Below, in pieces: positions 13,668 to 20,964 of a stretch of 24,813 nucleotides of DNA (positions are counted from its first letter, which is position 1; every line of letters begins with the position of its first letter). The translations under genes were made by a program, and so were the position numbers. The notes beneath the pieces were generated by a model. It saw only the letters and a list, made by a program, of their open reading frames with translations. It did not search any database and was not told the DNA's origin. This DNA is from a virus: the IMG/VR virus record IMGVR_UViG_3300050175_000044, positions 1-24,813 of that record; one strand, 5' to 3'.

Positions 13668-13913
13668 TTAAAGCGTATCTACAGCGTGCTGGCAAGTCTC
13701 AAGAATATGTTCGAAATCATCATTCTTAAAACAGCCAAGATAAATATATCTCCCTAAATTGCTGTAATTAATATTACCCAGGCCTGCATCCCTGCGATAA
13801 GTAAATAAACACAGGGATGGACGGTAATACATATGAATCAGCCCTTTCCTGTTTGCCAAGTAAGCATCTATTGCAAAATCTTTTACAAAATTATTAAGTT
13901 CCTTGGCTTGCAT
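13668..13913 (-). CDS. Hypothetical early protein
   Basis: This 81-aa protein, MQAKELNNFVKDFAIDAYLA at the start, has an aromatic-rich centre (MYYRPSLCLFTYRRD, YSNLGRYIYLGCF) and two or three cysteines. No family is recognised. I prefer the ATG at 13913, because GAGG lies 7 nt upstream, over the ATG two codons earlier (13919). It overlaps the end of the VirE-like gene by 20 nt and is followed by the structured gap. Confidence 0.6.
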   Translation of the reverse strand: MQAKELNNFVKDFAIDAYLANRKGLIHMYYRPSLCLFTYRRDAGLGNINYSNLGRYIYLGCFKNDDFEHILETCQHAVDTL

Positions 13914-15393
13914 ATTCATGCCTCAGTTGCGCCCATAGCTGCGCTTTGTCCAGATGCGGATCACGGTTGTAACGTTTGATCGTAATGGGAATAACCATAT
14001 CCGGATTTGGAAACTTGGTTATATCTTTATCACTGCTCACGCTGGCCATAAAAATGGTGCGCCGGTATCGTCGCTGTTCATTCTTCTGACCATGATGCAA
14101 CACAACACGATCTACATTGCGTGCCAGGAAGTCACGATTGCGTCCCAAGTGTTCCAAATCCAGCCAAGCTAGGTTGTTAAATTCAACCAGCCAATAGCGC
14201 ATTACAAACTTAATCCATTCCATCGTGACGTGATTGCGTTGCATCGGCCATGCTTCACCAGTGGCAATCCAATCCGCTTGACAGGCTTCCGGTACCAAAT
14301 CCAGGAGCCAAAGGGTCTTTCCGCATCCACTTGGGCCAAATAACACCAGGAGAGCTGAGTTCCGCGCGCCTTGTGGCTGATATAAGGCATCCAGTGCCTG
14401 CAATAGCCAGCGGCGGAGATTAGCTCCTGCTTCGTCTGATGGCATATTAGCCAGCTCTAATTGTTTCAGGAAAGCATCAAACCGATCCAGGCCATCCCAG
14501 GCCTGCGCGTCTAGCCAATCCCGTACCGGATGATAATCGTGTCCTGGTTCCTGGCCGTAACGGATCGTATATTCCCTTATCAATGGCGCGGTTATTCGGA
14601 GATCGGTTTGCGCTGCCCTGGAAACAATCTCGCTGACATCCATGCCATCGCCAATAATGGCATTGGATTGTCGCCGCCCTGGCCAGACAATATCCAGACT
14701 GCCGGTCATTAAGTTTGATTGGATTTCAATATGGTACATCTTGAGTAATACACAGAAATTTTCATAAGTAGGATGCAGCCGACATACGCCACCTTTGGTA
14801 ATCGTATAGTGTGGCCAGGGAATGCCCTGAGATTGTTTGGCCTGTACTGCAACATCATACAAATCATGCAGCACATTAACGGTTTGATTTGTTTTCTTGG
14901 CCAGCTTGGATAAAACCGTATTCACTTGATACGGATGCATCCCTTGCAGCTCGGCCAGGGCATCTATAACCCTGTGCGCATCCATCGGTTCGCGCACCTT
15001 AGCAATCATGCTGCGCAATTCTGCGTTTATTGACCTTGGCTGATACGCTGATAACTTGGCTTCAAGTTGAGTATTACCATGTAAGCGCAACTCCCTGGCT
15101 AAATGATGAACGGTTAGCCCATGGTCAGGTCTGATCCGGTTCCATCTATCCCGGATTTGCGGAATGCTTTGACGTAAGTTTTCACAACCACCAGCCCAAA
15201 CTACAAAGGCATCCAAGCCTGTCCCAGCCGTAGCATGATGGCAACTGTCCATCAAATCCAACATAGCTTGTTGCGCACTGGGAGAACGAATAAACTTATC
15301 CACGTCAATGCTGCGCAGATAGTTGGCCAGCTCATTACTACTCAATACACCGTAAAGATTCTGCCCGTAAATCGCTTTCTTCTGATGCTGCAT
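13894..15393 (-). CDS. VirE/VapE-type replication ATPase with PriCT-like N-terminus
   Basis: This 499-aa protein has residues 40-90 resembling a PriCT_2-like primase-associated segment (LMDSCHHATAGTGLDAFVVW ... IRDRWNRI). The C-terminal half is a virulence-associated-E family ATPase: HPVRDWLDAQAWDGLDRFDA (288-307), Walker A GPSGCGKT (353-360), Walker B-like WLVEFNNL (401-408), and an RRYRRTIFMASVS segment likely holding sensor/Arg-finger residues. Phages use this class as a replicative helicase/initiator. No catalytic primase motifs are visible. AAGGAT is 8 nt before the ATG. It overlaps rusA by 56 nt. Confidence 0.85.
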   Translation of the reverse strand: MQHQKKAIYGQNLYGVLSSNELANYLRSIDVDKFIRSPSAQQAMLDLMDSCHHATAGTGLDAFVVWAGGCENLRQSIPQIRDRWNRIRPDHGLTVHHLARELRLHGNTQLEAKLSAYQPRSINAELRSMIAKVREPMDAHRVIDALAELQGMHPYQVNTVLSKLAKKTNQTVNVLHDLYDVAVQAKQSQGIPWPHYTITKGGVCRLHPTYENFCVLLKMYHIEIQSNLMTGSLDIVWPGRRQSNAIIGDGMDVSEIVSRAAQTDLRITAPLIREYTIRYGQEPGHDYHPVRDWLDAQAWDGLDRFDAFLKQLELANMPSDEAGANLRRWLLQALDALYQPQGARNSALLVLFGPSGCGKTLWLLDLVPEACQADWIATGEAWPMQRNHVTMEWIKFVMRYWLVEFNNLAWLDLEHLGRNRDFLARNVDRVVLHHGQKNEQRRYRRTIFMASVSSDKDITKFPNPDMVIPITIKRYNRDPHLDKAQLWAQLRHEYASQGT

Positions 15394-15763
15394 TTTTGGT
15401 TATCCTTAAGACTACCGATCCTGTCCCTCGCTGTATCTCACGCCGCTTAATGTGGAGATCATTCACTAAATAGTCATCATCCCAAATCCGCGCATGAGTT
15501 AACGCATCCAGGACACACTTGCTGTAATTATCAATGTCACGTTTGCGCCGGTCTGGCGGAAATAAATGCATTTCTACTTTGACCGGCTGATTAATAATTT
15601 CATGCACCGGCTTTTGTTTGCGGATTGTCCTGATTGCTTCCGTGCGATAATGGCGGCCTTCCATGGATATCAAGGTTCGTTGCCGCAAGCCGCGCTTAGT
15701 TTTCAAAATGACATGCCGCCAGTAATGATTAACAGATGGCGGCCAGGGCAATAACAGAATCAT
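15338..15763 (-). CDS. rusA: RusA-family Holliday-junction resolvase
   Basis: This 141-aa protein has the RusA start, LPWPPSVNHYW (5-15), and the catalytic block RKRDIDNYSKCVLDALTHAR (73-92) with D76 and D78, then WDDDYLV (94-100) supplying the third Asp. RusA dimers resolve four-way junctions made in phage recombination and replication and can debranch DNA before packaging. The length exceeds E. coli RusA by about 20 residues at the C-terminus, and that tail is the part that overlaps the next gene. The start overlaps the upstream stop (ATGA). Confidence 0.92.
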   Translation of the reverse strand: MILLLPWPPSVNHYWRHVILKTKRGLRQRTLISMEGRHYRTEAIRTIRKQKPVHEIINQPVKVEMHLFPPDRRKRDIDNYSKCVLDALTHARIWDDDYLVNDLHIKRREIQRGTGSVVLRITKNAASEESDLRAESLRCIE

Positions 15764-16308
15764 TGATAGTTCAACTTTTTAAGCATCTTCGGCGTACTTG
15801 CCGGTAATATCTGATGCTCATGCCCGCGCTCAATGACTTTTTCTACACTACTACGCTGATCGGCCACATTCTTGCCGCGACATTTCACATAGAACGTATA
15901 GAGCATGTCCCGGCGATGGCGATTAAGCGGAAAACCATAGATGAAACGCACGCCGACAGTTGGATTATGTTTGTTGCCAAAATGCGGAACAAACGGTTCA
16001 CACTGTTCCAGGGATTCGAGCTGTGCCGGTAATGAGTCGTAATAGAGTTGAGAAACAGGATGCCAGGGACAATGCTTCAAATGAATATTGGCCGCCAGTT
16101 CTGCTGCTTTGGGAAATAACTTTTTAATCTTGCGTATATTCCCCTTGTAAACCCGTGTTCGCGTCCAACCATCGCAATTTGGTAAAACACAAAACGTGTC
16201 AGTATAAAGTTTAGCTATTGTCTTATAGGTCGGCTCAAGGTTCCCGGCTTTGACTTCTTCTGCAATTAACTGTGCAACTTTCTCAACGGAGTTTAGCTGT
16301 TTGGACAT
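15760..16308 (-). CDS. Hypothetical early protein
   Basis: This 182-aa protein begins with a helix that could contact DNA (VEKVAQLIAEEVKAGNLEPT followed by YKTIAKLYTDTF). Three or four cysteines (about 40, 45, 80, 103) and many His/Trp follow (HLKHCPWHPVSQLYY, VPHFGNKH), so a zinc site is possible but the spacing fits no family I know. Position between the ParB-like protein and RusA suggests a replication or recombination accessory. AAGGAA lies about 8 nt before the start. Confidence 0.65.
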   Translation of the reverse strand: MSKQLNSVEKVAQLIAEEVKAGNLEPTYKTIAKLYTDTFCVLPNCDGWTRTRVYKGNIRKIKKLFPKAAELAANIHLKHCPWHPVSQLYYDSLPAQLESLEQCEPFVPHFGNKHNPTVGVRFIYGFPLNRHRRDMLYTFYVKCRGKNVADQRSSVEKVIERGHEHQILPASTPKMLKKLNYQ

Positions 16309-17320
16309 TGTTGGATTCCTTTTGCAAAGCTTGTTTGAAATTGGATGCAGTTGTAATCAAATCATCCAGGGCAACAATCACGGCATGAATAGCAGATTCA
16401 GACATGAAATCTTTATTTGCTATCATTTCATTCAGCTCCTTGCCAAGTCTGACATTAGGGCTAAATATGCTGTGAAGTTGCTTCGCTTTTCTACTTGCAA
16501 AGTGGGAAATATCTGGCGGTACAGGGCTTGTCGCTGTCCCTGCTTGCCGCGCATTCAGTGCGACACTTGAGGCATCTATACTGCCTGCTCCATCTTCATA
16601 GGCTTTCTTAATCGCTTTACCGACACGCTTTACATCTCGTTTAACATCTATATCTTGTTTGTTTTCCTTTTTAGCCAGATTTGCAGTCTGCCGCATTTGT
16701 GAGGCCATTTCCTCGGCTTTGCGAATTGACAGATTTTCAAAATCTTTATGATTAGCAAAGCCCTGTTCAATTGCTTCCAGGGCCATAAAAACCATTTTCA
16801 TCCGGCGCGTATCACGATGGCCCCAACCAAGGAATTGCGCAATTTGCTCACGGCTATAGCTAACCCGTGGCCCGTGGGCCTCAGGTTCCTTGCCGCATAT
16901 CGCGGATGGTGCAAATGCTAATTGACTAGGAGGCGTATTAACTGAAAATGGCGGCAATTCGATTTCGCCATCAGCATAAGCCTGTAATACAGTCAGTACC
17001 GTTTCAATACTGACATCGGCATTGCTGCCCCATTCGCCAATATTTTCATCCGCCATGGCTTGAATCATTTGCGCATTAGTCAGATTGCGCACGATGATAT
17101 TAACTTCTGTGTCTTGCGCGTACAGTTCCTTCAAAGCAATCAACCGATGATGGCCATGCGCAAGTTCAACTTTATCACCGGCTTTACGTCCAACAATATT
17201 CTCCCAAAAGGTTGTCCGATTGAATGACTCTTTCAGTGCGTCAACTTTTTTGCGACTGATCGGGTAATGTTCGAACTTCCGGTAGGGATTTGGCAATATG
17301 TTCTTTATTTTGACTTTCAT
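16283..17320 (-). CDS. ParB-like protein (ParB/Srx domain plus helix-turn-helix)
   Basis: This 345-aa protein has the ParB/sulfiredoxin N-domain at residues 1-100: IKNILPNPYRKFEHYPISRK, the nucleotide-pocket motif AHGHHRLIALKEL (54-66, GHHR) and a DENIGEW segment (91-97). A helix-turn-helix follows (SREQIAQFLGWGHRDTRRMK, 156-175), then a basic helical C-terminus. In plasmid ParBs this fold binds CTP and clamps onto parS; phage relatives may instead be regulators or nucleases. There is no ParA gene in the window, but a parS-like site lies upstream at 17731-17746. AAAGGA is about 9 nt before the ATG. Confidence 0.85.
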   Translation of the reverse strand: MKVKIKNILPNPYRKFEHYPISRKKVDALKESFNRTTFWENIVGRKAGDKVELAHGHHRLIALKELYAQDTEVNIIVRNLTNAQMIQAMADENIGEWGSNADVSIETVLTVLQAYADGEIELPPFSVNTPPSQLAFAPSAICGKEPEAHGPRVSYSREQIAQFLGWGHRDTRRMKMVFMALEAIEQGFANHKDFENLSIRKAEEMASQMRQTANLAKKENKQDIDVKRDVKRVGKAIKKAYEDGAGSIDASSVALNARQAGTATSPVPPDISHFASRKAKQLHSIFSPNVRLGKELNEMIANKDFMSESAIHAVIVALDDLITTASNFKQALQKESNNVQTAKLR

Positions 17321-17565
17321 GTTAATTTTCCTTTCGCCAGTTTATCCAATTCCAACAACATATTTTGCAATGCTTCTGTAATTGATTGGCCACGTCCTGT
17401 AGCAATTAAACTTTGTCCTCCATCCTTGCCGCTAGGTGGTGTAAATGCATCCGCCATGTATGAACGTGAATGCACTTCATGTATCTTGGCCGGATCGGCT
17501 GGCGCACAATTAATGCTTAACCAATAACCGTCACCTAACACTTGCTCAACCATTTCTGTGATCAT
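17317..17565 (-). CDS. Hypothetical early protein
   Basis: This 82-aa protein begins VEQVLGDGYWLSINCAPADP and ends with a helix, ITEALQNMLLELDKLAKGK. It is compact and soluble. The C-terminal ATGRGQSITEALQNMLLELD pattern is common to small phage proteins of unknown role. AAGGAT is 7 nt before the ATG. Its stop overlaps the parB-like start (ATGA), so the two are co-translated, making it a candidate partner. Confidence 0.7.
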   Translation of the reverse strand: MITEMVEQVLGDGYWLSINCAPADPAKIHEVHSRSYMADAFTPPSGKDGGQSLIATGRGQSITEALQNMLLELDKLAKGKLT

Positions 17566-17731
17566 GTTTCATCCTTGAACGCTTTAATGCCTTTCTTGAA
17601 ATACATCGAAAGATAATATCGTTTTTGAAATGACCTTTATCAAACATTTCGCCATAATGCAGACGATTAAAAATCCAACTGCGATAATAGACATACGCCA
17701 TTCGTGAAATATCAAACTGTTTATAAATCAT
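17546..17731 (-). CDS. Small basic hypothetical protein with start inside a parS-like site
   Basis: This 61-aa basic, Tyr/Phe-rich protein (RMAYVYYRSWIFNRLHYGEM) ends SRMKHDHRNG. No family is recognised. The ribosome site is weak (GGAAC). The bases just before its ATG are the parS-like palindrome, so anything bound there would sit on its initiation region at the DNA level. It overlaps the downstream gene by 20 nt. It may be real or chance; co-orientation and fit between neighbours favour real. Confidence 0.45.
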   Translation of the reverse strand: MIYKQFDISRMAYVYYRSWIFNRLHYGEMFDKGHFKNDIIFRCISRKALKRSRMKHDHRNG

Positions 17732-17746
17732 GTTCCATGTGAAACA
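17731..17746. promoter_or_regulatory. parS-like centromere site
   Basis: TGTTCCATGTGAAACA differs from the canonical bacterial parS consensus TGTTNCACGTGAAACA by one central base (C to T). It lies 411 bp upstream of the ParB-like gene's start, in the same operon. A simple equal-base estimate gives about one to two chances in a thousand of such a match in a window this size. Binding by host or phage ParB is inference. Confidence 0.55.
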
Positions 17747-17749
17747 AAA

Positions 17750-18016
17750 TTAGGTGGGCCGTCCCTGGCCCGTTATGTCTTCCCTGACATCCTCAACCAT
17801 GTCCTTAAACCAGTAACACCGTTTATGAAGGGGCCAAACCTTGCCGATAATGCAATGACCATTACCCACTTCATGACTGCCACGGCAGAACATGCATTCC
17901 CAGCACCGTTTACCTGACTCGCTGAAACCGTAGCGACTGTCAAAAGTTTTATGTACTGGCCAAGGGTCAAGGTCTGGCCGCTGTTCGTATTGCCATTTAA
18001 GCCGATCAAATCCCAT
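17750..18016 (-). CDS. Hypothetical protein with cysteine cluster
   Basis: This 88-aa protein has CWECMFC at residues 38-44 and further cysteines at 55 and 67 with nearby His (HCIIGKVWPLHKRC). A C-x2-C-x2-C...C...C arrangement suggests a zinc or iron-sulfur site. No family is named. The start at 18016 is the first possible one, because a stop lies 4 codons upstream, and it has no clear ribosome site, so it probably depends on the upstream SSB-like gene. A competing frame on the same strand (17773-18126) lacks such features. Confidence 0.6.
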   Translation of the reverse strand: MGFDRLKWQYEQRPDLDPWPVHKTFDSRYGFSESGKRCWECMFCRGSHEVGNGHCIIGKVWPLHKRCYWFKDMVEDVREDITGQGRPT

Positions 18017-18049
18017 GCGTGCCGATATCTATGCTGATCAGCACACGCA

Positions 18050-18517
18050 TTAATTAAAAGGGATATCGTCATCGAAAGGCGGATGGTCGCCAGGAGCACT
18101 TTTGAAGGTAGGCGCAGCCCGCCCATCGACTGTTTGCTCCAACGGAGGTTGAGACCTTTGAGGCTGGGCCGATGTTTGGATAGCGGGCTGCTGTCCTAAT
18201 TGTACTGGACGCACACGGATTCCGCCAGTGATCTTCCCACCAAAAAAGATGGTCGGATCATCATAAAGACAGATTTGCTTGCCAATCCATTGATCCGTGT
18301 CATCGGTTCCCATGATCTGAGTAATAATTTCGGCATTGGTTTTGTTGCAAGTCATGCCGCGATCTGATTCATGGAAATAAATAACCGGCTTTTGATCTGC
18401 CGGGTCTTTATTGCCGCCAACATCCTCAACCTTGACATCCTTAATCGTCAGATTGACTCCGTTCCCTACATCTTCCTTTTTTAGATAACTTGACGGAAAG
18501 GCTTGTCCAATTCTCAT
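18050..18517 (-). CDS. Single-strand DNA-binding-like protein with acidic tip
   Basis: This 155-aa protein has a beta-rich N-terminal two thirds consistent with an OB-type fold (NGVNLTIKDVKVEDVGGNKD, WIGKQICLYDDPTIFFGGKI), then a Pro/Gln-rich linker and the tail HPPFDDDIPFN. An acidic C-terminal DDDIPF tip is the hallmark by which SSBs recruit replication and repair partners. It is not a classical Ssb in its core, so I call it SSB-like. Its linker region contains, antisense, the 12-nt word GAGGTTGAGACC (18145-18156). Confidence 0.7.
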   Translation of the reverse strand: MRIGQAFPSSYLKKEDVGNGVNLTIKDVKVEDVGGNKDPADQKPVIYFHESDRGMTCNKTNAEIITQIMGTDDTDQWIGKQICLYDDPTIFFGGKITGGIRVRPVQLGQQPAIQTSAQPQRSQPPLEQTVDGRAAPTFKSAPGDHPPFDDDIPFN

Positions 18518-18681
18518 TAGTGTTTTGCTCCTTTGAGTAATTCACTGGTACTGACCCAGCCCCAGTTCCTGATTTGTAAATACCATTGCCCCGCATCCAG
18601 CCCCATGCCTTCAACGTCACACAAATTCACATCGGCTTTTTCAGCAATAGCCAGTAATAGATCAAATCGCTGCTGATTCAT
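18517..18681 (-). CDS. Small hypothetical protein
   Basis: This 54-aa protein, MNQQRFDLLLAIAEKADVNL onward, ends IRNWGWVSTSELLKGAKH. I place the start at 18681 because GGAG lies 9 nt upstream; the open frame to 18717 has no ribosome site and would overlap its neighbour more. It is one nucleotide from the SSB-like start. No family is recognised. Confidence 0.6.
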   Translation of the reverse strand: MNQQRFDLLLAIAEKADVNLCDVEGMGLDAGQWYLQIRNWGWVSTSELLKGAKH

Positions 18682-18877
18682 TAATAATTTCTCCATGGGG
18701 CAAGTACCCAGTTTCATGCACTTCTACAATATGCTTGGCATCATCCAGACTTTTGAACACGCCTAGCAGTTCACGCCGATGCCATGCAGAGTACGCAACG
18801 ATACCCCGCACCCAGGATCGGCTAATCTTGTAATCACGGTAATAAATGTAATATTTATCGCCTTTCTGCCACTGCAT
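18662..18877 (-). CDS. Small hypothetical protein, Tyr/Trp-rich
   Basis: This 71-aa protein has a likely beta-sheet N-terminus (WQKGDKYYIYYRDYKISRSW) and an acidic helix near the end (FKSLDDAKHIVEVHE). The KSLDDAK pattern is typical of small phage early proteins. GGAAGG is 6-8 nt before the ATG. It is second gene after the Cro-like regulator; its end overlaps the next gene's start by 20 nt. Confidence 0.65.
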   Translation of the reverse strand: MQWQKGDKYYIYYRDYKISRSWVRGIVAYSAWHRRELLGVFKSLDDAKHIVEVHETGYLPHGEIINESAAI

Positions 18878-18901
18878 AACTTACCTTCCATGGTTAATGC
18901 G

Positions 18902-19132
18902 TTATTCATTTACTGCACCGCGCATTAAAAATTCCCAGTTAACATCCGGTCTGAAATCTGAATAGGTCACTTGGTTGTCACAGATTTCCACCAGCTTCCG
19001 CACATACTTTTTTGGCACTCCTTCACGTTTCCAGTAACTGACGGTTTGCGGAGCAACGCCAACACGATCCGCCAATTCCTTTTGGCTACCGCAAATGATG
19101 GATGCGGCCTGTAGTGCGTCCTTTGGTTCCAT
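18902..19132 (-). CDS. Cro/YdaS-like repressor, first gene of the early operon
   Basis: This 76-aa protein is a compact helix-turn-helix: ALQAASIICGSQKELADRVG then VAPQTVSYWKREGVP (residues about 16-40), followed by YVRKLVEICDNQVTYSDFRP DV. The SQ..LA..VGV..Q.VS.W...G.VP..Y pattern and C-terminal D.RPD are characteristic of Cro-like/YdaS proteins. It opens the leftward replication operon and would bind operators in the 19133-19342 control region. No CI-type partner is divergent to it, which is unusual. Confidence 0.85.
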   Translation of the reverse strand: MEPKDALQAASIICGSQKELADRVGVAPQTVSYWKREGVPKKYVRKLVEICDNQVTYSDFRPDVNWEFLMRGAVNE

Positions 19133-19173
19133 ATAAATTGCTCCAAAAATATCTAGATTTATGTTTCAATTGT

Positions 19174-19219
19174 TTTATAGAACGAGATAAAACTAGCGGC
19201 AAGGGGATTCAAGGCGTAT
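19174..19219 (-). promoter_or_regulatory. Early (cro) promoter with bipartite operator
   Basis: On the minus strand TTGCCG (19197-19202) and TATAAA (19174-19179) are separated by exactly 17 bp. The -35 overlaps a motif read on the plus strand as CAAGGGG-N6-GGCGTAT (19200-19219), found again, in the same geometry, upstream of int (21075-21094). TTTCAAT repeats flank it. Confidence 0.7.
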
Positions 19220-19285
19220 CCAAATTATTTCAATGTGTAGTCATGACGATGACAACTTTTTCTTAACTAACCTGGATTAATAGGC

Positions 19286-19312
19286 AAAAAAAATCCTGCA
19301 CTAAGGCAGGAT
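19286..19312 (-). terminator. Terminator after the xis gene
   Basis: On the minus strand ATCCTGC pairs with GCAGGAT (19306-19312 with 19293-19299) and is followed by eight T residues. It closes the int/xis unit and insulates it from the cro promoter region. Confidence 0.9.
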
Positions 19313-19342
19313 AAAGGGACTTGCTAAATTGTAAAAGTGTGA

Positions 19343-19573
19343 TCAAGTTATCATTTTGCTAATAGCCTCTAAAAACTCAGAACGTTTGTAAAAATTGCAG
19401 CGACCTATTCGATATGCCTTCAATCTTAATCGCCCCGTACTGATGTAATGGTAAAATGTGTCAACACGGATATTTAGATATTCCGCACAATCGCCAGATG
19501 ACATCCTTTGGTCTGTATCCCACCATTCCAAAATCCAATGATGGTAATCTGTAGTCGCTGCTGCATTATCCAT
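19343..19573 (-). CDS. Excisionase-like helix-turn-helix protein
   Basis: This 76-aa protein contains a MerR-like/HTH_17 block, DCAEYLNIRVDTFYHYISTG then RLRLKAYRIGRCNFYKRSEF (residues 28-68). This is the layout of AlpA/excisionase proteins that bend attachment-site DNA. It lies just downstream of int in the same direction, but has its own promoter and terminator, which fits separate control of excision. AGGGG is 6 nt before the ATG. It could also act as a transcription regulator. Confidence 0.75.
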   Translation of the reverse strand: MDNAAATTDYHHWILEWWDTDQRMSSGDCAEYLNIRVDTFYHYISTGRLRLKAYRIGRCNFYKRSEFLEAISKMIT

Positions 19574-19614
19574 ATATGCCCCTTTTAGGTGTTTATCTCC
19601 GAGGTTTTTAACTC

Positions 19615-19643
19615 CTTATCGTACAATATTGTACAAATGTCAA
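19615..19643 (-). promoter_or_regulatory. xis promoter with a 14-bp palindromic operator in the spacer
   Basis: On the minus strand a perfect TTGACA (19638-19643) and GATAAG (19615-19620) are 17 bp apart. The perfect palindrome GTACAATATTGTAC (19621-19634) fills the spacer up to the -10, so its binding protein would block polymerase. The 11-mer TATTGTACAAA (19627-19637) is repeated at 21184-21194 near int. Confidence 0.7.
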
Positions 19644-19653
19644 CCAATTTATC

Positions 19654-20952
19654 CTACTTAACTCGTACCAGGGCCGGGGCTGGTGGGCGATCTGCGTATT
19701 TAAGCATGGTATTCACTACCCGTTCACTTGCGATTTTCAGGTTATCCTCGGCAAGTTCACTGACAGCCGCCGCAACCGCATAATTAATATATTTGTCAGT
19801 CACGGATTGACTTGGCACGGTATGATTCATCAGGATTTTAATTGTGCGTTCATCAATACCCAGGCCGCTAGCAAAGCTGGCAAACGTGCGGCGTAAGTCA
19901 TGGAAGATAATGCGATACCCAAATTGTTTTTCCAGGGCATTCATAACGGATCGGCCTTCACTGCTAATGCCAACAAAAACATGGCCCTTTTTGCCACTGT
20001 CATTCCGGCGCAATAATAATGTCCTGGCAATGTATTCCGGCAAAGGCAATTCAACTGTTTTACTATTCTTGGTATTATCCAAACGGAAATAACCACTTTT
20101 GAAATCAATCTTGTCCCAGGTTAGTTTTTTGCGCAGCTCGCCAGACCGGCAACCTGTGAATAACAGGAACAAAGCATATTCCCGATCTATGGGATTCACT
20201 AAACCATCCAGGACATTGAATAATTGCGCTAAGTCTTTTGGCATGAGCGCATTACCGCGCACCTTGTAACCTGTCCATAGACCTTCATCCCGCAATCGCT
20301 TTGCCGGGTTGTCGGTAAACAAGCGTTCACTGCCAAAACGATACCGGCGCGCAAAAGTAAAATATGCCTGCAAATGTCTTAACGCTGTTGTGATTTTTTT
20401 GCCCTGTTCTGTAATGGCATCCAGGATCACTTGCTCTGTGATATCCGCGAAAGGCCGATCCATGTAATCCTTAAAACAGCGCGGGACATGAGAGCGATAA
20501 CAATAAGCGGATGATTCTTTTAATTCGACACTCTGTTCCTTGAAATGAATATAATCCTCAATGACCTTCCGCAAAGTGAGATTGGCAATCCGCTTATCCC
20601 GGTCATTGTACTTTTGAAATTCACCCGTGCGCGGGCCTTTGCTTTTATGCTCGGCAGGGTTTTTCCCTTCTTTCAACTGGGTCTTGATTCGCTTGGCTGC
20701 CTTGCGCCCTTCCGTTACCGTCATTAGCCGGTTGCCATGGGTATTCCGGTAATAGCCACCTTCAACCATGAACCGGCGCGTGCGACCTTCAAAGCGACCT
20801 ACATGCATAAAGGTCACGGTATTCTTTTTGGTTATCTGCACGCCAAAGCCAGTTTGCTCCGTGTCGCGCAAATAAAGTACACCGTCTTCTGGCGGCTCAA
20901 ATTTGTCCAAAAACTCGCTAGTAATGTGAACGTGTAAAGTGCTGCTACTCAT
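19654..20952 (-). CDS. int: Tyrosine-type phage integrase
   Basis: This 432-aa protein has an N-terminal arm-binding/DUF4102-like region (1-100), a core-binding SAM-like domain (about 125-225) and a catalytic domain with R269 (FTGCRSGELR), K298 (NTKNSK), H351 and R354 (HDLRRTFAS), H377 (MNHTV) and Tyr nucleophile Y388 (DKYINY). All six expected residues are present, so it should be active. It joins attP to a host attB. The start at 20952 is chosen because the shared word (GAGGTTGAGGCCATG, 20950-20964) carries its ribosome site. The tail (ADRPPAPALVRVK) is short. Confidence 0.95.
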   Translation of the reverse strand: MSSSTLHVHITSEFLDKFEPPEDGVLYLRDTEQTGFGVQITKKNTVTFMHVGRFEGRTRRFMVEGGYYRNTHGNRLMTVTEGRKAAKRIKTQLKEGKNPAEHKSKGPRTGEFQKYNDRDKRIANLTLRKVIEDYIHFKEQSVELKESSAYCYRSHVPRCFKDYMDRPFADITEQVILDAITEQGKKITTALRHLQAYFTFARRYRFGSERLFTDNPAKRLRDEGLWTGYKVRGNALMPKDLAQLFNVLDGLVNPIDREYALFLLFTGCRSGELRKKLTWDKIDFKSGYFRLDNTKNSKTVELPLPEYIARTLLLRRNDSGKKGHVFVGISSEGRSVMNALEKQFGYRIIFHDLRRTFASFASGLGIDERTIKILMNHTVPSQSVTDKYINYAVAAAVSELAEDNLKIASERVVNTMLKYADRPPAPALVRVK

Positions 20953-20964
20953 GGCCTCAACCTC

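Noticed and set aside
17773-18126. 117-codon frame overlapping the Cys-cluster and SSB-like genes
   Set aside because: It is a same-strand shadow of two better-supported genes, without a ribosome site or recognisable pattern.
19241-19252. CATGACGATG shared by the cro control region and the 5645 leader hairpin
   Set aside because: It is a ten-base match with no shared geometry or neighbouring signals; chance is adequate.
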